Part shown: positions 50,378 to 59,559 of the stretch, one piece after another | How the letters are laid out: every line of letters begins with the position of its first letter | Position numbering within the stretch: position 1 is the stretch's first letter | Assembly (NCBI RefSeq): GCF_022832375.1 | Contig: NZ_JALHLG010000011.1 | Coordinates: 158,687 to 222,686, forward strand | Direction of reading: 5' to 3' | Source of the DNA: Novosphingobium beihaiense | GTDB lineage: Bacteria; Pseudomonadota; Alphaproteobacteria; Sphingomonadales; Sphingomonadaceae | DNA: 64,000 bases | Translations under genes and position numbers: made by a program | Notes under the pieces: generated by a model | Databases searched by the model: none | What the model was told of the DNA's origin: nothing | What the model saw: the letters and a program-made list of their open reading frames with translations, nothing else

Positions 50378-51223
50378 ATGCCAGTCAAATCGAACCCCCT
50401 CCTGGCGGCGCTGAGCGGTGCGATTCTGGCGGTTTGCGCAGTTCCGGCCGCAGCCCAGCCGGCCGGTCCGCAGGACCCCGGGCCGACGTTCGCGGACATT
50501 GCCGATCTGGCCGATTCGGCCGGTCTGGTGGTGCTGGTGGAAGTGGCGAAAATGTTGCGTGTGGAAAACGAGCGGGCACCGGGACTCCAGCCGGGCTATG
50601 GCCGCTTCTACATCGAGGCAAAGACCCGCGCCTTGCTGACCGGCAGTGCGCCGCTGGGCGAATCGGTCAAATACCTTGTTGACCTGCCGCTGGATGCGCG
50701 AGGCAAACCGCCCAAGTTAAAAAAACATAGCGTGTTTTTGTTCGCCCGCGCGGTTCCCGGGCACCCCGGCGAGCTGCAGCTGGTCTCCCCCACCGCACAA
50801 TGGGAACGCACTGCCGCAGGCGAAGCGCGGCTGCGCCGTGTGCTCCAGTCGCTGGTCTCGCCCGATGCGCCCGCCAAGGTGACCGGGGTGCGCGAACTCT
50901 TCTACGTTCCCGGAAATCTGGCCGGGCAAGGCGAAACGCAGATATTCCTCAAGACCGAAGACGGTTCTGCCGCTTCGATCACGGTCCGCCACGATGGCAG
51001 CGGCCCGCCGGTCTGGGGCGTGTCGTTTTCGGAGCTGGTGGCGGACATGGGGCGTCCTCCCCAGCCCGGCACGCTGACCTGGTATCGCCTGGCCTGCTTC
51101 CTGCCCAACATGCCGCCGCCGGGCGCGAACGTGTCCGATGGCTTTGCCGCGAAAAGGCAGGCGGAAGCCGACTACCGCATGGTGCTAGGCGAACTCGGCG
51201 TGTGCCGCCGCAATTTGTCCTGA
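50378..51223 (+). CDS. Secreted hypothetical protein
   Basis: 281 residues from ATG at 50378 (GGAGA about 10 nt upstream). Signal peptide ending AVPAAA-QPA. The mature part is a mixed alpha/beta protein without a motif I can name; IADLADSAGLVVLVEVAKM and LKKHSVFLFARAVPGHPGELQLVSP are the best-formed stretches, and PGTLTWYRLACFLP and ELGVCRRNL supply two Cys near the C-terminus. Probably periplasmic. It precedes hom with a 74-nt gap and may share its transcript, but no functional link is evident. Confidence 0.7.
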   Translation: MPVKSNPLLAALSGAILAVCAVPAAAQPAGPQDPGPTFADIADLADSAGLVVLVEVAKMLRVENERAPGLQPGYGRFYIEAKTRALLTGSAPLGESVKYLVDLPLDARGKPPKLKKHSVFLFARAVPGHPGELQLVSPTAQWERTAAGEARLRRVLQSLVSPDAPAKVTGVRELFYVPGNLAGQGETQIFLKTEDGSAASITVRHDGSGPPVWGVSFSELVADMGRPPQPGTLTWYRLACFLPNMPPPGANVSDGFAAKRQAEADYRMVLGELGVCRRNLS

Positions 51224-51297
51224 CGGCCCGGCCCCGTGTGAAGGCGCTGGAAATTCGTCCGCGCCTGCCCTAGGGCGCGCTCCCGAAAGGGAGCACT

Positions 51298-52605
51298 ATG
51301 GCTGAACCGCTCAAAATCGCACTGGCTGGTCTGGGAACTGTTGGAACGGGAGTCGTCCGTCTCATCGAGACGAACGCGGACCTGATTGCGCGCCGCGCCG
51401 GGCGGCCCATCCGCATTACCGCCGTAAGCGCGCGGGACCGGAGCAAGGACCGCGGTGTGGATCTGTCCCCCTATGCCTGGGAAGACGATCCGGTGGCGAT
51501 GGCGGCGCGCGGCGATGTCGATGTGGTGGTGGAGCTGGTCGGCGGTTCCGATGGCCCGGCACTGGCTCTGGCGCGCGGGGCATTCAAGCACGGCAAGGGG
51601 CTTGTCACGGCCAACAAGGCGATGATTGCCCATCATGGCCTGGAACTGGCCGCGAGCGCGGAGCAGACGAGTGTGCCGCTCAAGTTCGAAGCCGCCGTGG
51701 CCGGGGGCATTCCGGTCATCAAGGGGCTGAGTGAAGGCGCGGCGGCCAATGCGATAGACCGGGTCTACGGCATCCTCAACGGCACCTGCAACTACATCCT
51801 CTCGACCATGGAAGACACGGGCGCGGACTTTGGCGACGTGCTCGCCGAGGCACAGCGTCTGGGCTATGCCGAGGCCGATCCCACGTTCGACATCGAAGGC
51901 ATCGACGCCGCGCACAAGCTGGCGATCCTGGCGTCCATCGCGTTCGGCGCGCGGCTGCGGTTCGATGCAGTTGAGACGATGGGTATTTCGCGGGTCAAGG
52001 CTGCGGACATCGAACAGGCCCGTGCGCTGGGCTATGTGATCCGGCTGATCGGCACGGCGGAAATCGACCGCGGCGAAGGCGTGCCGCGTCTGCTCCAGCG
52101 TGTGCGGCCGCATCTGGTGCCTTTCGATCACCCGCTGGCCCACGTCGATGGAGCGACCAACGCTGTCGTGGCTGAGGGCAATTTCATGGGCCGCCTGCTG
52201 TTTCAGGGGGCCGGTGCCGGTGATGGCCCGACCGCGAGCGCGGTGGTCGCCGACATCATCGACATCGCCCGGGGCGAGAAAGGCGCGGCGTTTTCGATGC
52301 CCGCGGGCGATCTGGAAGCGATGGAACCGGCACCGACCGGCCACCGCCTCGGCCGGTCCTACATCCGCTTCACGGTTCCCGACCGTCCGGGCGTGCTCGC
52401 CGATATCACGGCGGCCATGCGCGATGCGGGCGTTTCGATCGAAAGCCTGATCCAGAAGGGCGATCCGGACGATGACGGCGAAGTGATCCTGGCCCTTGTC
52501 ACCCATGAAGTGCCGGAAAGCGCCGTGAGCGAAGCCATGCGGATTCTGGAAGGATCGCACAGCCTGACCGCCCAGCCGCTGGTGATGCAGATCATCGGCG
52601 ATTGA
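51298..52605 (+). CDS. hom: Homoserine dehydrogenase
   Basis: 435 residues. N-terminal NAD(P)-binding domain (IALAGLGTVGTGVVRLI), LVTANKAMIAHHG, the substrate-binding core (EAAVAGGIPVIKGL, GILNGTCNYILSTM, EADPTFDIEGIDAAHKLAIL), and a C-terminal ACT domain (FTVPDRPGVLADITAAMRDAGVSIESLIQ) for feedback control by threonine. It reduces aspartate semialdehyde to homoserine for threonine and methionine. GGGAG lies just upstream of the start. Confidence 0.97.
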   Translation: MAEPLKIALAGLGTVGTGVVRLIETNADLIARRAGRPIRITAVSARDRSKDRGVDLSPYAWEDDPVAMAARGDVDVVVELVGGSDGPALALARGAFKHGKGLVTANKAMIAHHGLELAASAEQTSVPLKFEAAVAGGIPVIKGLSEGAAANAIDRVYGILNGTCNYILSTMEDTGADFGDVLAEAQRLGYAEADPTFDIEGIDAAHKLAILASIAFGARLRFDAVETMGISRVKAADIEQARALGYVIRLIGTAEIDRGEGVPRLLQRVRPHLVPFDHPLAHVDGATNAVVAEGNFMGRLLFQGAGAGDGPTASAVVADIIDIARGEKGAAFSMPAGDLEAMEPAPTGHRLGRSYIRFTVPDRPGVLADITAAMRDAGVSIESLIQKGDPDDDGEVILALVTHEVPESAVSEAMRILEGSHSLTAQPLVMQIIGD

Positions 52606-52624
52606 GGCCTAGCCTGGGACCGGT

Positions 52625-53077
52625 TCAGCGCGCGCGCATTTCGCCCTTGGCGATCTTGTCCGCGTCCGAACCGGCCGGGGCCTCGGGAATCTCCGACAGA
52701 TCGATGATGTAGGGCACAGTGACGCTGCCGAAGGAAGCCGTCGCCTTGCCCTTGAAGATACCCGCACCCGCGACATCGGGCGTATGCAGCCGGCCATCGT
52801 CGAGCGCTTCCGGCGAATTGGGATCCAATTCCGCAGTGGACTTGACGCGGAATTCCTCTTCGTCGGGGGCGCAGACCACGATTTCGCCCTGCTTGATGGT
52901 GCGCAGGCAGTGATTGCGCGAACGGTCGGGCGTGATTTGCCCCGTACCCAGCATATTTTCGGCTATGGCACGGTCCTCTTCACTCACATTGCCCGGCGTT
53001 TTGTCCGCCGTTTGAGCCATCGCCGGGGCGGGGGCGATTGCTGCAATAGCGAAAAGGACTTTCCAGCTTCTCGACAA
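52625..53077 (-). CDS. Secreted hypothetical protein (150 aa)
   Basis: Starts with TTG at 53077 behind GAGGAA; signal peptide to about residue 21 (PAMA-QTA). The mature protein is acidic with two Cys (RNHCLRTIKQGEIVVCAPDEEEFRV), a segment that recurs in short sphingomonad secreted proteins. No family name can be given. It lies between hom and glpX but on the opposite strand. Confidence 0.68.
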   Translation of the reverse strand: MSRSWKVLFAIAAIAPAPAMAQTADKTPGNVSEEDRAIAENMLGTGQITPDRSRNHCLRTIKQGEIVVCAPDEEEFRVKSTAELDPNSPEALDDGRLHTPDVAGAGIFKGKATASFGSVTVPYIIDLSEIPEAPAGSDADKIAKGEMRAR

Positions 53078-53137
53078 TTTGAATTCCTCTGTCTAAGCGG
53101 GCCAAACCTTTCCTCCCAGGATTAATCCGGAGTGAAC

Positions 53138-54121
53138 ATGTCTGAAAAGCCGACTCCCGCAAGTAAAGTCCTTGATCGCGTTCTTGTTCTCGAAATGGTT
53201 CGGGTTACCGAAGCTGCTGCGATTGCTGCTTCGAACCTGGTCGGCCGAGGCGATGAGAAGGCTGCTGATCATGCCGCTGTCGAAGCCATGCGCAAGGCTT
53301 TTGATGAACTCTACATGGATGGCACGGTTGTCATCGGTGAAGGCGAGCGGGATGAAGCCCCGATGCTCTTCATTGGCGAGAAGGTCGGTGGCGCACCCGG
53401 CAAGGGCCCCAAGATCGATATCGCGCTCGATCCGCTGGAAGGCACGACGATCACCGCCAAGGCCGGTCCGAACGCGCTGGCGGTGCTGGCGGCGGCCGAA
53501 GAAGGCGGCCTGCTCAATGCGCCCGATGTCTATATGGACAAGATCGCGGTTGGCCCCGGCTATCCGGAAGGGGTGATCGATCTCGACAAGAGCCCGACGG
53601 AGAACGTTAAGGCCGTGGCCGCGGCCAAGGGTGTGAAGCCGGAAGACATCATCGTCTGCGTGCTCGACCGTCCGCGCCATGAGGCGCTGATCGCCGAACT
53701 GCGCGGCCTGGGCTGCGGCGTGGTGCTGATCGGTGACGGCGACGTGGCCGGTGTGATCGCGGTGACCGACGAGAACACCACGATCGACATGTACATGGGC
53801 TCCGGCGGCGCGCCCGAGGGCGTTCTGGCCGCGGCGGCGCTGCGCTGCGTCGGCGGCCAGTTCAACGGCCGCCTGCTGTTCCGCAACGATGACGAGCGCG
53901 GCCGCGCCCGCAAGTGGGGCATCACCGATCTGAACAAGATCTACAAGCTGGAAGAGCTGGCCAAGGGGGACTGCATCTTTGCCGCCACCGGCGTGACCAG
54001 CGGCTCGCTGCTCGATGGCGTCAAGCATCTCAAGGGCGGCAGGATGACCACCGAAAGCGTGGTGATGCGCGCCAGCTCCGGCACGGTGCGCTGGATCAAG
54101 GGTGAGCACCGCACGGTCTGA
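53138..54121 (+). CDS. glpX: Fructose-1,6-bisphosphatase, class II
   Basis: 327 residues from ATG at 53138 (CGGAG upstream). GlpX motifs: GDEKAADHAAVEAMR, GTVVIGEGERDEAPML (metal site), DIALDPLEGTTITA, and GSGGAPEGVLAAAALRC. It converts fructose 1,6-bisphosphate to fructose 6-phosphate in gluconeogenesis, useful when carbon enters as TCA intermediates from oxidative xylose catabolism. A rho-independent terminator follows. Confidence 0.96.
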   Translation: MSEKPTPASKVLDRVLVLEMVRVTEAAAIAASNLVGRGDEKAADHAAVEAMRKAFDELYMDGTVVIGEGERDEAPMLFIGEKVGGAPGKGPKIDIALDPLEGTTITAKAGPNALAVLAAAEEGGLLNAPDVYMDKIAVGPGYPEGVIDLDKSPTENVKAVAAAKGVKPEDIIVCVLDRPRHEALIAELRGLGCGVVLIGDGDVAGVIAVTDENTTIDMYMGSGGAPEGVLAAAALRCVGGQFNGRLLFRNDDERGRARKWGITDLNKIYKLEELAKGDCIFAATGVTSGSLLDGVKHLKGGRMTTESVVMRASSGTVRWIKGEHRTV

Positions 54122-54147
54122 CCGGCCGGTGTGACCTGTCAATTTGC

Positions 54148-54177
54148 AAAGGCCGGGGCTCTTGAACCCGGCCTTTT
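54148..54177 (+). terminator. Rho-independent terminator after glpX
   Basis: AAAGGCCGGG-gctcttgaa-CCCGGCCTTTT hairpin ending in a short T-run, 27 nt after the glpX stop. Confidence 0.88.
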
Positions 54178-54289
54178 CTGTACCGGCTGCCGGTGAAAAC
54201 GGTGCGCGCTCTATTGCAATCGCATGACGCATGGCTAGAGGCGGGCGCGGCCAGCCAGCACCTCCGGCCACTTGTTTGAGGGATTCGCC

Positions 54290-55225
54290 ATGAAGATCAT
54301 GTCCGGTAACAGCAACCTTCCGCTTGCCCGCGCGATTGCGGGATATCTGGAACTGCCGCTTACCGATGCCAGCGTGCGCCGTTTCGCCGACGAGGAGATC
54401 TTCGTCGAGATTCACGAGAACGTGCGCGGCGAGGATGTCTTCGTGGTGCAGCCCACCAGCTATCCGGCGAACGACAACCTGATGGAGCTGCTGATCTGCA
54501 TCGACGCGCTGCGCCGTGCCTCGGCCAAGCGCATAACGGCGGTGGTGCCCTATTTCGGCTATGCCCGCCAGGACCGCAAGCCGGGCCCGCGCACGCCGAT
54601 CTCGGCCAAGCTGGTGGCCAACCTGATCACCGAGGCCGGCGCGGACCGCGTGCTGTCGGTCGATCTGCATGCCGGGCAGATCCAGGGTTTCTTCGATATC
54701 CCGACCGATAACCTCTTCGCGGCGCCGGTCATGGCGGCCGATATTCAGGCCCGCTACGGCGACCAGTCGCTGATGGTGGTTTCGCCCGACGTCGGCGGCG
54801 TGGTGCGCGCCCGTGCGCTGGCCAAGCGTCTCGACAATGCGCCGCTGGCCATCGTCGACAAGCGCCGCGACCGTCCTGGCCAGTCCGAAGTGATGAACAT
54901 CATCGGCGACGTGAAGGGCCGGGCCTGCATCCTTATCGACGACATCATCGATTCGGGCGGCACCCTGTGCAACGCGGCGCAGGCGCTGCTGGACGAGGGC
55001 GCGGCCAGCGTCACGGCCTATATCACCCATGGTGTCCTGTCCGGTGCGGCGGTTTCGCGCGTCAGCAATTCGGCGCTGAAGGAACTGGTGATCACCGATT
55101 CGATCCAGACCACCGAGGCCGCCAAGCAGTCCGACCGCATCCGCGTGCTGACGATTGCCCCGCTGGTCGGCGAGGCGATTCGCCGCATCGCGGACGAGAG
55201 CTCGGTTTCCAGCCTGTTCGATTGA
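54290..55225 (+). CDS. prs: Ribose-phosphate pyrophosphokinase (PRPP synthetase)
   Basis: 311 residues from ATG at 54290 (GAGGG upstream); a TTG six codons earlier is less likely. [84 protein letters not shown], and the PRPP loop [12 protein letters not shown] are all typical. It makes PRPP from ribose 5-phosphate and ATP for nucleotide, His and Trp synthesis. Confidence 0.97.
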   Translation: MKIMSGNSNLPLARAIAGYLELPLTDASVRRFADEEIFVEIHENVRGEDVFVVQPTSYPANDNLMELLICIDALRRASAKRITAVVPYFGYARQDRKPGPRTPISAKLVANLITEAGADRVLSVDLHAGQIQGFFDIPTDNLFAAPVMAADIQARYGDQSLMVVSPDVGGVVRARALAKRLDNAPLAIVDKRRDRPGQSEVMNIIGDVKGRACILIDDIIDSGGTLCNAAQALLDEGAASVTAYITHGVLSGAAVSRVSNSALKELVITDSIQTTEAAKQSDRIRVLTIAPLVGEAIRRIADESSVSSLFD

Positions 55226-55256
55226 TATCTGCGGGCCCGGCCCGGTAGCGCTGGGC

Positions 55257-56201
55257 CTATTCCCAGGGCCGCGCGGCGCCAGGTGCGATCCGCTTGAGCG
55301 CTTCCAGTCTGCGGGCCTGGCGCGATTCGAGCGCAAGCGTGAGAATCGGCTGCGGCGCTTTCACGAACTGGCGCGGCGACATGCCGAACAAGGCCGTGAA
55401 TTCGTGGATCAGGTGGCTTTCGTCGTAATAGCGAAGAGCCATTTCCTCCCCCTCGTCCGAATCGGCCACGCCGCGCAGGTGACTGGCCATATCCAGCGCA
55501 CGGGCCCGGCGCATCACTTGCTTGGGCGACATCCCGAAATCGCGGTTGGCCACGCGTTCCAGCTTGCGGCGTTCGACACCGCATAGCTGGGCCGCTTCGC
55601 TGACGGACATCCCGGGATCGCTGAAAGTGATCTCCTCGAAGCGGGCGGCTACCGGATCGGGCAGCGCGCCCTCCATGTGTTCCACCCGCCTGCGGATGAG
55701 GCTCTCCAGCGTTTGCAGCCAGTCTTCGGGCATGCCGTCGGGCGGCAGCATCGACAGAACCTTGTCCGAGGGCATGGCGACGGCCGTCGTGGGGATCAGG
55801 CGGTCGATGAAGTCGCTCAGCTTCGGTCCGCGCAAGGCCGTGCAGGCGCCTGGACGCAAGGAAACGCCAACACTGATGAAGCTGCCGGTGACCGTCACCG
55901 GCATCCGCTTCGACTGAGGGCCGAAGAACAAGGCCGCCTGGCCGAACTCCTCGTGCCCGGTTGCGGTTTCGGCCGTCCACGCACCGGCGAGCTGAATCCG
56001 CACGCAGGCCGTATCGTTGAACAGCCCGCACGACAGCGTGTAGCCGTCCGGAGCGGCGACTTTGGTTACGTAAAGGCGTGCGATCCACGGCGCCAGATCG
56101 GGCGCGGGCGCGCGGTTGTAGGACAGGGGCTGCCCATCCTTCGTCAAGCCTTGTTCCGGCGCGATCGTTGGATCGAACGCCGGGCGTTTATTGTGGTTCA
56201 T
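55257..56201 (-). CDS. AraC-family transcriptional regulator
   Basis: 314 residues. An N-terminal sensor domain (about 1-190) without clear homology, then two HTH segments: DPGMSVSEAAQLCGVERRKLERVANRDFGMSPKQVMRRARALDMASHLR and YYDESHLIHEFTALFGMSPRQFVKAPQPIL, which is the AraC/XylS signature. No adjacent catabolic genes suggest a target; prs and hisN are core genes. Ligand unknown. Confidence 0.87.
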   Translation of the reverse strand: MNHNKRPAFDPTIAPEQGLTKDGQPLSYNRAPAPDLAPWIARLYVTKVAAPDGYTLSCGLFNDTACVRIQLAGAWTAETATGHEEFGQAALFFGPQSKRMPVTVTGSFISVGVSLRPGACTALRGPKLSDFIDRLIPTTAVAMPSDKVLSMLPPDGMPEDWLQTLESLIRRRVEHMEGALPDPVAARFEEITFSDPGMSVSEAAQLCGVERRKLERVANRDFGMSPKQVMRRARALDMASHLRGVADSDEGEEMALRYYDESHLIHEFTALFGMSPRQFVKAPQPILTLALESRQARRLEALKRIAPGAARPWE

Positions 56202-56371
56202 GCCCCCACTCTTGCTGCGACCCCTTGGAAATCCGCATTACGTCGCGTGAAACACTCGTGCAACGTGGGAAAACCCACATAGGGGTGTTGTTCCCTACCA
56301 TTAAATTACAGGTTCGCCGAATATGGAGCCGCACCTTGACCGGAGTGCCGCGCCATGCGCACAGGGCAGGC

Positions 56372-57154
56372 ATGAAGATCGAACAGGACATCGCCCTTGC
56401 CGTCCGGCTCGCCGAAGCGGCCGGTGCTGCCATCCGTCCGCATTTCCGCAGCGGTCTTGATGCCGAGCGCAAAGCGGATGCCTCGCCGGTGACGATAGCC
56501 GACCGCGCGGCCGAGGAAGCCATGCGCGATATCCTGCAGGCCGAAGTGCCGCAGGATACGATCATCGGCGAGGAGTTCGGCACGAAGGAAGGTTCCTCGA
56601 AACGCACGTGGGTGCTCGATCCCATCGACGGCACCGTGTCCTTCATTGCGGGCCGTCCGATCTTCGGTACGCTGATCTCGCTGCTGGTCGATGGCTGGCC
56701 GGTGCTGGGCATCATCGACCAGCCGATTCTGGGCGAACGCTGGATTGGCGCCAGCGGGCAGCCGACCACCTTCAATGGCAAGCCGGTGCGCACCCGTGCG
56801 TGCCGCGAACTGTCCGGCGCCATGCTGGCGACCACCGGGCCGCATTACTTCGACGATCATCAGGGCGAGCACTTCATGGCGCTGGCCGCGCGCACCGATC
56901 ACCGCCGGATGATGATGGGCGGCGATTGCTACAACTACGGGCTGCTGGCGAGCGGGCAGATCGATCTCGTCTGCGAGGCAGGCCTCAAGCTGCACGACTG
57001 GGCGGCGCTGGTGCCGGTCGTCGAAGGTGCGGGCGGCACGATGTGCGACTGGAACGGCGATCCGCTCCATGCCGCATCGGAAGGGCATGTGCTGGCGATC
57101 GGCGATCCGGCGCGGCTGGAGGACGTGGTCGAAGCGCTGGCCTGCCAGCATTGA
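56372..57154 (+). CDS. hisN: Histidinol-phosphatase, inositol monophosphatase family
   Basis: 260 residues from ATG at 56372. IMPase-family motifs: IIGEEFG (metal-binding Glu), WVLDPIDGTVSFIAGRPIFGTLI, and the C-terminal EAGLKLHDWAALVPVVEGAGGTMCDWNGDPL. This is the HisN type that dephosphorylates histidinol phosphate in histidine synthesis; a general sugar phosphatase role is the main alternative. It is coupled to the next gene by a TTGA overlap. Confidence 0.88.
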   Translation: MKIEQDIALAVRLAEAAGAAIRPHFRSGLDAERKADASPVTIADRAAEEAMRDILQAEVPQDTIIGEEFGTKEGSSKRTWVLDPIDGTVSFIAGRPIFGTLISLLVDGWPVLGIIDQPILGERWIGASGQPTTFNGKPVRTRACRELSGAMLATTGPHYFDDHQGEHFMALAARTDHRRMMMGGDCYNYGLLASGQIDLVCEAGLKLHDWAALVPVVEGAGGTMCDWNGDPLHAASEGHVLAIGDPARLEDVVEALACQH

Positions 57155-57588
57155 GCCGCCCGGCGCGTCTTTTCGTCTACGGCACGTTGCAGCCGCAGGC
57201 GGGGACGCGCATGGCCCGCTGGATCAAGGGGCGGCTGGTGCGCAGCGAGGCGGCCTGTGTACCCGGCCGCCTCTTTGCCGTTCAGGGGGGCAACGGCTGG
57301 TTTCCGGCGCTGGTGCCTGCGAAGTCCGGCAGCCGGGTGCAGGGCACGCTGTGCGAACTTGCTCTGGCGCTGGGCGATCTCTCGCTGTTGGACCGCTATG
57401 AAGGGCCAGAGTACCGCCGTGCCTGCCTGCCCGTGCAAACGGGCGGCGGGGGGAGCGTCCCGGCGCAAGTTTATCTGTGGCGCATTGGCTTGCCGCCGGG
57501 TGCTCCGGCGATTGCCGGGGGTGATTTCGCGGACTGGCTGCGGCGCACGCGGCGCCAGCCGTTCTCGACCTTGCGCAACGGGGCATGA
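57151..57588 (+). CDS. Gamma-glutamylcyclotransferase-like (AIG2/GGACT) protein
   Basis: 145 residues from TTG at 57151, overlapping the hisN stop. The family signature LFVYGTLQPQAGTRMARWI opens it, and the likely catalytic Glu is in LLDRYEGPEYRRACLPV. The fold makes 5-oxoproline from gamma-glutamyl-amines or peptides, but many bacterial members lack a proven substrate. Another reading frame covering this stretch also extends 5' into hisN, which is why the start is placed at the overlap. Confidence 0.78.
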   Translation: MSRPARLFVYGTLQPQAGTRMARWIKGRLVRSEAACVPGRLFAVQGGNGWFPALVPAKSGSRVQGTLCELALALGDLSLLDRYEGPEYRRACLPVQTGGGGSVPAQVYLWRIGLPPGAPAIAGGDFADWLRRTRRQPFSTLRNGA

Positions 57589-57747
57589 GCAGGCGGGGCT
57601 TTGCACTCTTGCCTTTCGCCCCTTCCCGCACTAAAGGCCCGCCCTTCAATCGACACGACTTGAGTCTTTCACAAAGAGATTCGCGGGCCGGTCTGGCGAA
57701 AAGGGCTGCCAGGGCCGGTGGGACGTGTCCCTGAACAGGAGACGAAA

Positions 57748-57951
57748 ATGCCCAAGTTGAAGACCAAGAGCGGCGTGAAGAAGCGCTTCAAGCTCACTGC
57801 CACCGGCAAGGTGAAGCACGGCGTGGCCGGCAAGCGCCACCGCCTGATGAGCCATAACGGCAAGTACATCCGCCAGAATCGCGGCACCGAAGTCATTTCC
57901 GACGCCGATGCCAAGACGATCAAGAAGTGGGCGCCCTACGGGCTCAACTGA
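57748..57951 (+). CDS. rpmI: 50S ribosomal protein L35
   Basis: 67 residues from ATG at 57748, behind AGGAGAC. The very basic [21 protein letters not shown] and [21 protein letters not shown] are diagnostic. First gene of rpmI-rplT; infC is not adjacent, unlike in many bacteria. The preceding 158 nt form a leader without a recognisable L20-type control element. Confidence 0.97.
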   Translation: MPKLKTKSGVKKRFKLTATGKVKHGVAGKRHRLMSHNGKYIRQNRGTEVISDADAKTIKKWAPYGLN

Positions 57952-57964
57952 GGAGTACTGACCG

Positions 57965-58324
57965 ATGAGCCGTATCAAGAGGGGTGTCACCACCCGCGCC
58001 AAGCACAAGCGTATTCTGGACCAGGCCAAGGGCTACCGCGGCCGCCGCAAGAATACGATCCGCGTTGCTCGCCAGGCCGTCGAAAAGGCCGGCCAGTACG
58101 CCTACCGCGACCGCAAGGTTAAGAAGCGCAGCTTCCGCGCCCTGTGGATCCAGCGCATCAACGCTGCCGTCCGCGCCGAAGGCCTTACCTACTCGCAGTT
58201 CATGCACGGCGTTAAGCTCGCCGGCATCGAGCTGGACCGCAAGGCGATGGCAGATCTCGCGATGAACGAAGGCGCGGTCTTTACCGCCGTCATCGCGCAG
58301 GCGAAGGCAGCGCTGCCGGCGTAA
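57965..58324 (+). CDS. rplT: 50S ribosomal protein L20
   Basis: 119 residues. [69 protein letters not shown] is the classical L20 sequence; the protein nucleates large-subunit assembly. It begins 13 nt after rpmI and is followed by a terminator-like hairpin before pheS. Confidence 0.98.
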   Translation: MSRIKRGVTTRAKHKRILDQAKGYRGRRKNTIRVARQAVEKAGQYAYRDRKVKKRSFRALWIQRINAAVRAEGLTYSQFMHGVKLAGIELDRKAMADLAMNEGAVFTAVIAQAKAALPA

Positions 58325-58360
58325 GCCTGGCACGAAGGTTTCGTTTTACAGCGCGATCCG

Positions 58361-58398
58361 AAAGGGCGTGGCCGGCAAGTGCGGGCCGCGCCCTTTTC
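58361..58398 (+). terminator. Terminator or attenuator between rplT and pheS
   Basis: AAAGGGCG-t-GGCC / GGCC-g-CGCCCTTTT stem-loop with a 10-nt loop and short T-run. It may limit read-through from the ribosomal genes into pheST; no Phe-rich leader peptide is visible. Confidence 0.7.
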
Positions 58399-58441
58399 GC
58401 GTCATCTTGAGGCGCCATTGCGATTCGCGAGAGGAAGTGAA

Positions 58442-59542
58442 GTGAGCGACATCGAAAACATGAAGGCCGAACTGCTCGGCGCGATCGACGGGGCGGCCGA
58501 CCTCGCGGCGGTTGAGGCGATCCGCGTTGCGGCGCTGGGCAAGCAGGGTTCGGTCTCCGGCCTGCTCAAGACGCTGGGCAAGATGAGCCCGGAAGAGCGG
58601 CAGGCCGAAGGGCCGAAGATCCACGGCCTGCGCGAGGCGGTGACGGCGGCGCTGGCCGCGCGCAAGGATGCGCTGGAAGCGGCCGCGCTCGAAGCGAAGC
58701 TGGCGGCCGAGACCATCGACCTTTCGCTCCCCGCGCCGGAACTGCCGCGCGGTTCGGTGCATCCGGTCTCGCAGGTGATGGACGAACTGGCCGAAATCTT
58801 CGCCGACATGGGCTTTGCCGTCGCCACCGGGCCGGAGATCGAGGACGACTGGCACAACTTCACCGCGCTCAACATGCCCGAAAGCCACCCGGCGCGCGCG
58901 ATGCACGATACCTTCTATTTTCCTGACCGGGACGAGGCGGGCCGCGAGATGGTGCTGCGCACGCACACCTCGCCGGTGCAGATTCGCACGATGCTGGCCG
59001 AAGGCGCGCCGGTGCGCATCATCGCGCCGGGCCGCGTCTACCGCTCGGACAGCGACGCCACGCACACGCCGATGTTCCACCAGATCGAAGCGCTGGTGAT
59101 CGACCGGGACATTCACCTCGGCCACCTCAAGTGGACGCTGGAAACGTTTCTGAAAGCCTTCTTCGAGCGCGACGATATCGTCCTGCGCCTGCGCCCCAGC
59201 TACTTCCCCTTCACCGAGCCTTCGGTGGAAGTGGACGTGGGCTATGCCAATGAAGGCGGACGCCGCGTGGTCGGCGGTTCGGGCGATGCGCCGGGCCATG
59301 CCTGGATGGAAGTGCTGGGCAGCGGCATGGTCAACCGCCGCGTCGTCGAGGCGGGCGGGCTCGATCCCGACGAATGGCAGGGCTTCGCCTTCGGCATCGG
59401 CGTCGATCGCCTCGCCATGCTGAAATACGGCATGGACGATCTGCGCGCCTTTTTCGACGGCGATGTCCGCTGGCTCTCCCACTACGGCTTCTCCGCCCTC
59501 GACGTGCCGACCCTTTCGGGCGGTGTCGGCACGCCAGCCTGA
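58442..59542 (+). CDS. pheS: Phenylalanyl-tRNA synthetase alpha subunit
   Basis: 366 residues from GTG at 58442 (AGAGGAAG upstream). An N-terminal coiled-coil region, then class II motifs: [25 protein letters not shown] (motif 2 region), [13 protein letters not shown], and [28 protein letters not shown] (motif 3). Forms an alpha2-beta2 enzyme with PheT. It begins after the terminator-like hairpin and runs into pheT after 17 nt. Confidence 0.97.
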   Translation: MSDIENMKAELLGAIDGAADLAAVEAIRVAALGKQGSVSGLLKTLGKMSPEERQAEGPKIHGLREAVTAALAARKDALEAAALEAKLAAETIDLSLPAPELPRGSVHPVSQVMDELAEIFADMGFAVATGPEIEDDWHNFTALNMPESHPARAMHDTFYFPDRDEAGREMVLRTHTSPVQIRTMLAEGAPVRIIAPGRVYRSDSDATHTPMFHQIEALVIDRDIHLGHLKWTLETFLKAFFERDDIVLRLRPSYFPFTEPSVEVDVGYANEGGRRVVGGSGDAPGHAWMEVLGSGMVNRRVVEAGGLDPDEWQGFAFGIGVDRLAMLKYGMDDLRAFFDGDVRWLSHYGFSALDVPTLSGGVGTPA

Positions 59543-59559
59543 GCGGAAGGAAAGAACAC

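Noticed and set aside
57590..57747. L20 leader or other riboregulator upstream of rpmI
   Set aside because: No pseudoknot or L20-binding stem could be recognised by eye; secondary structure prediction and covariance search would be needed.
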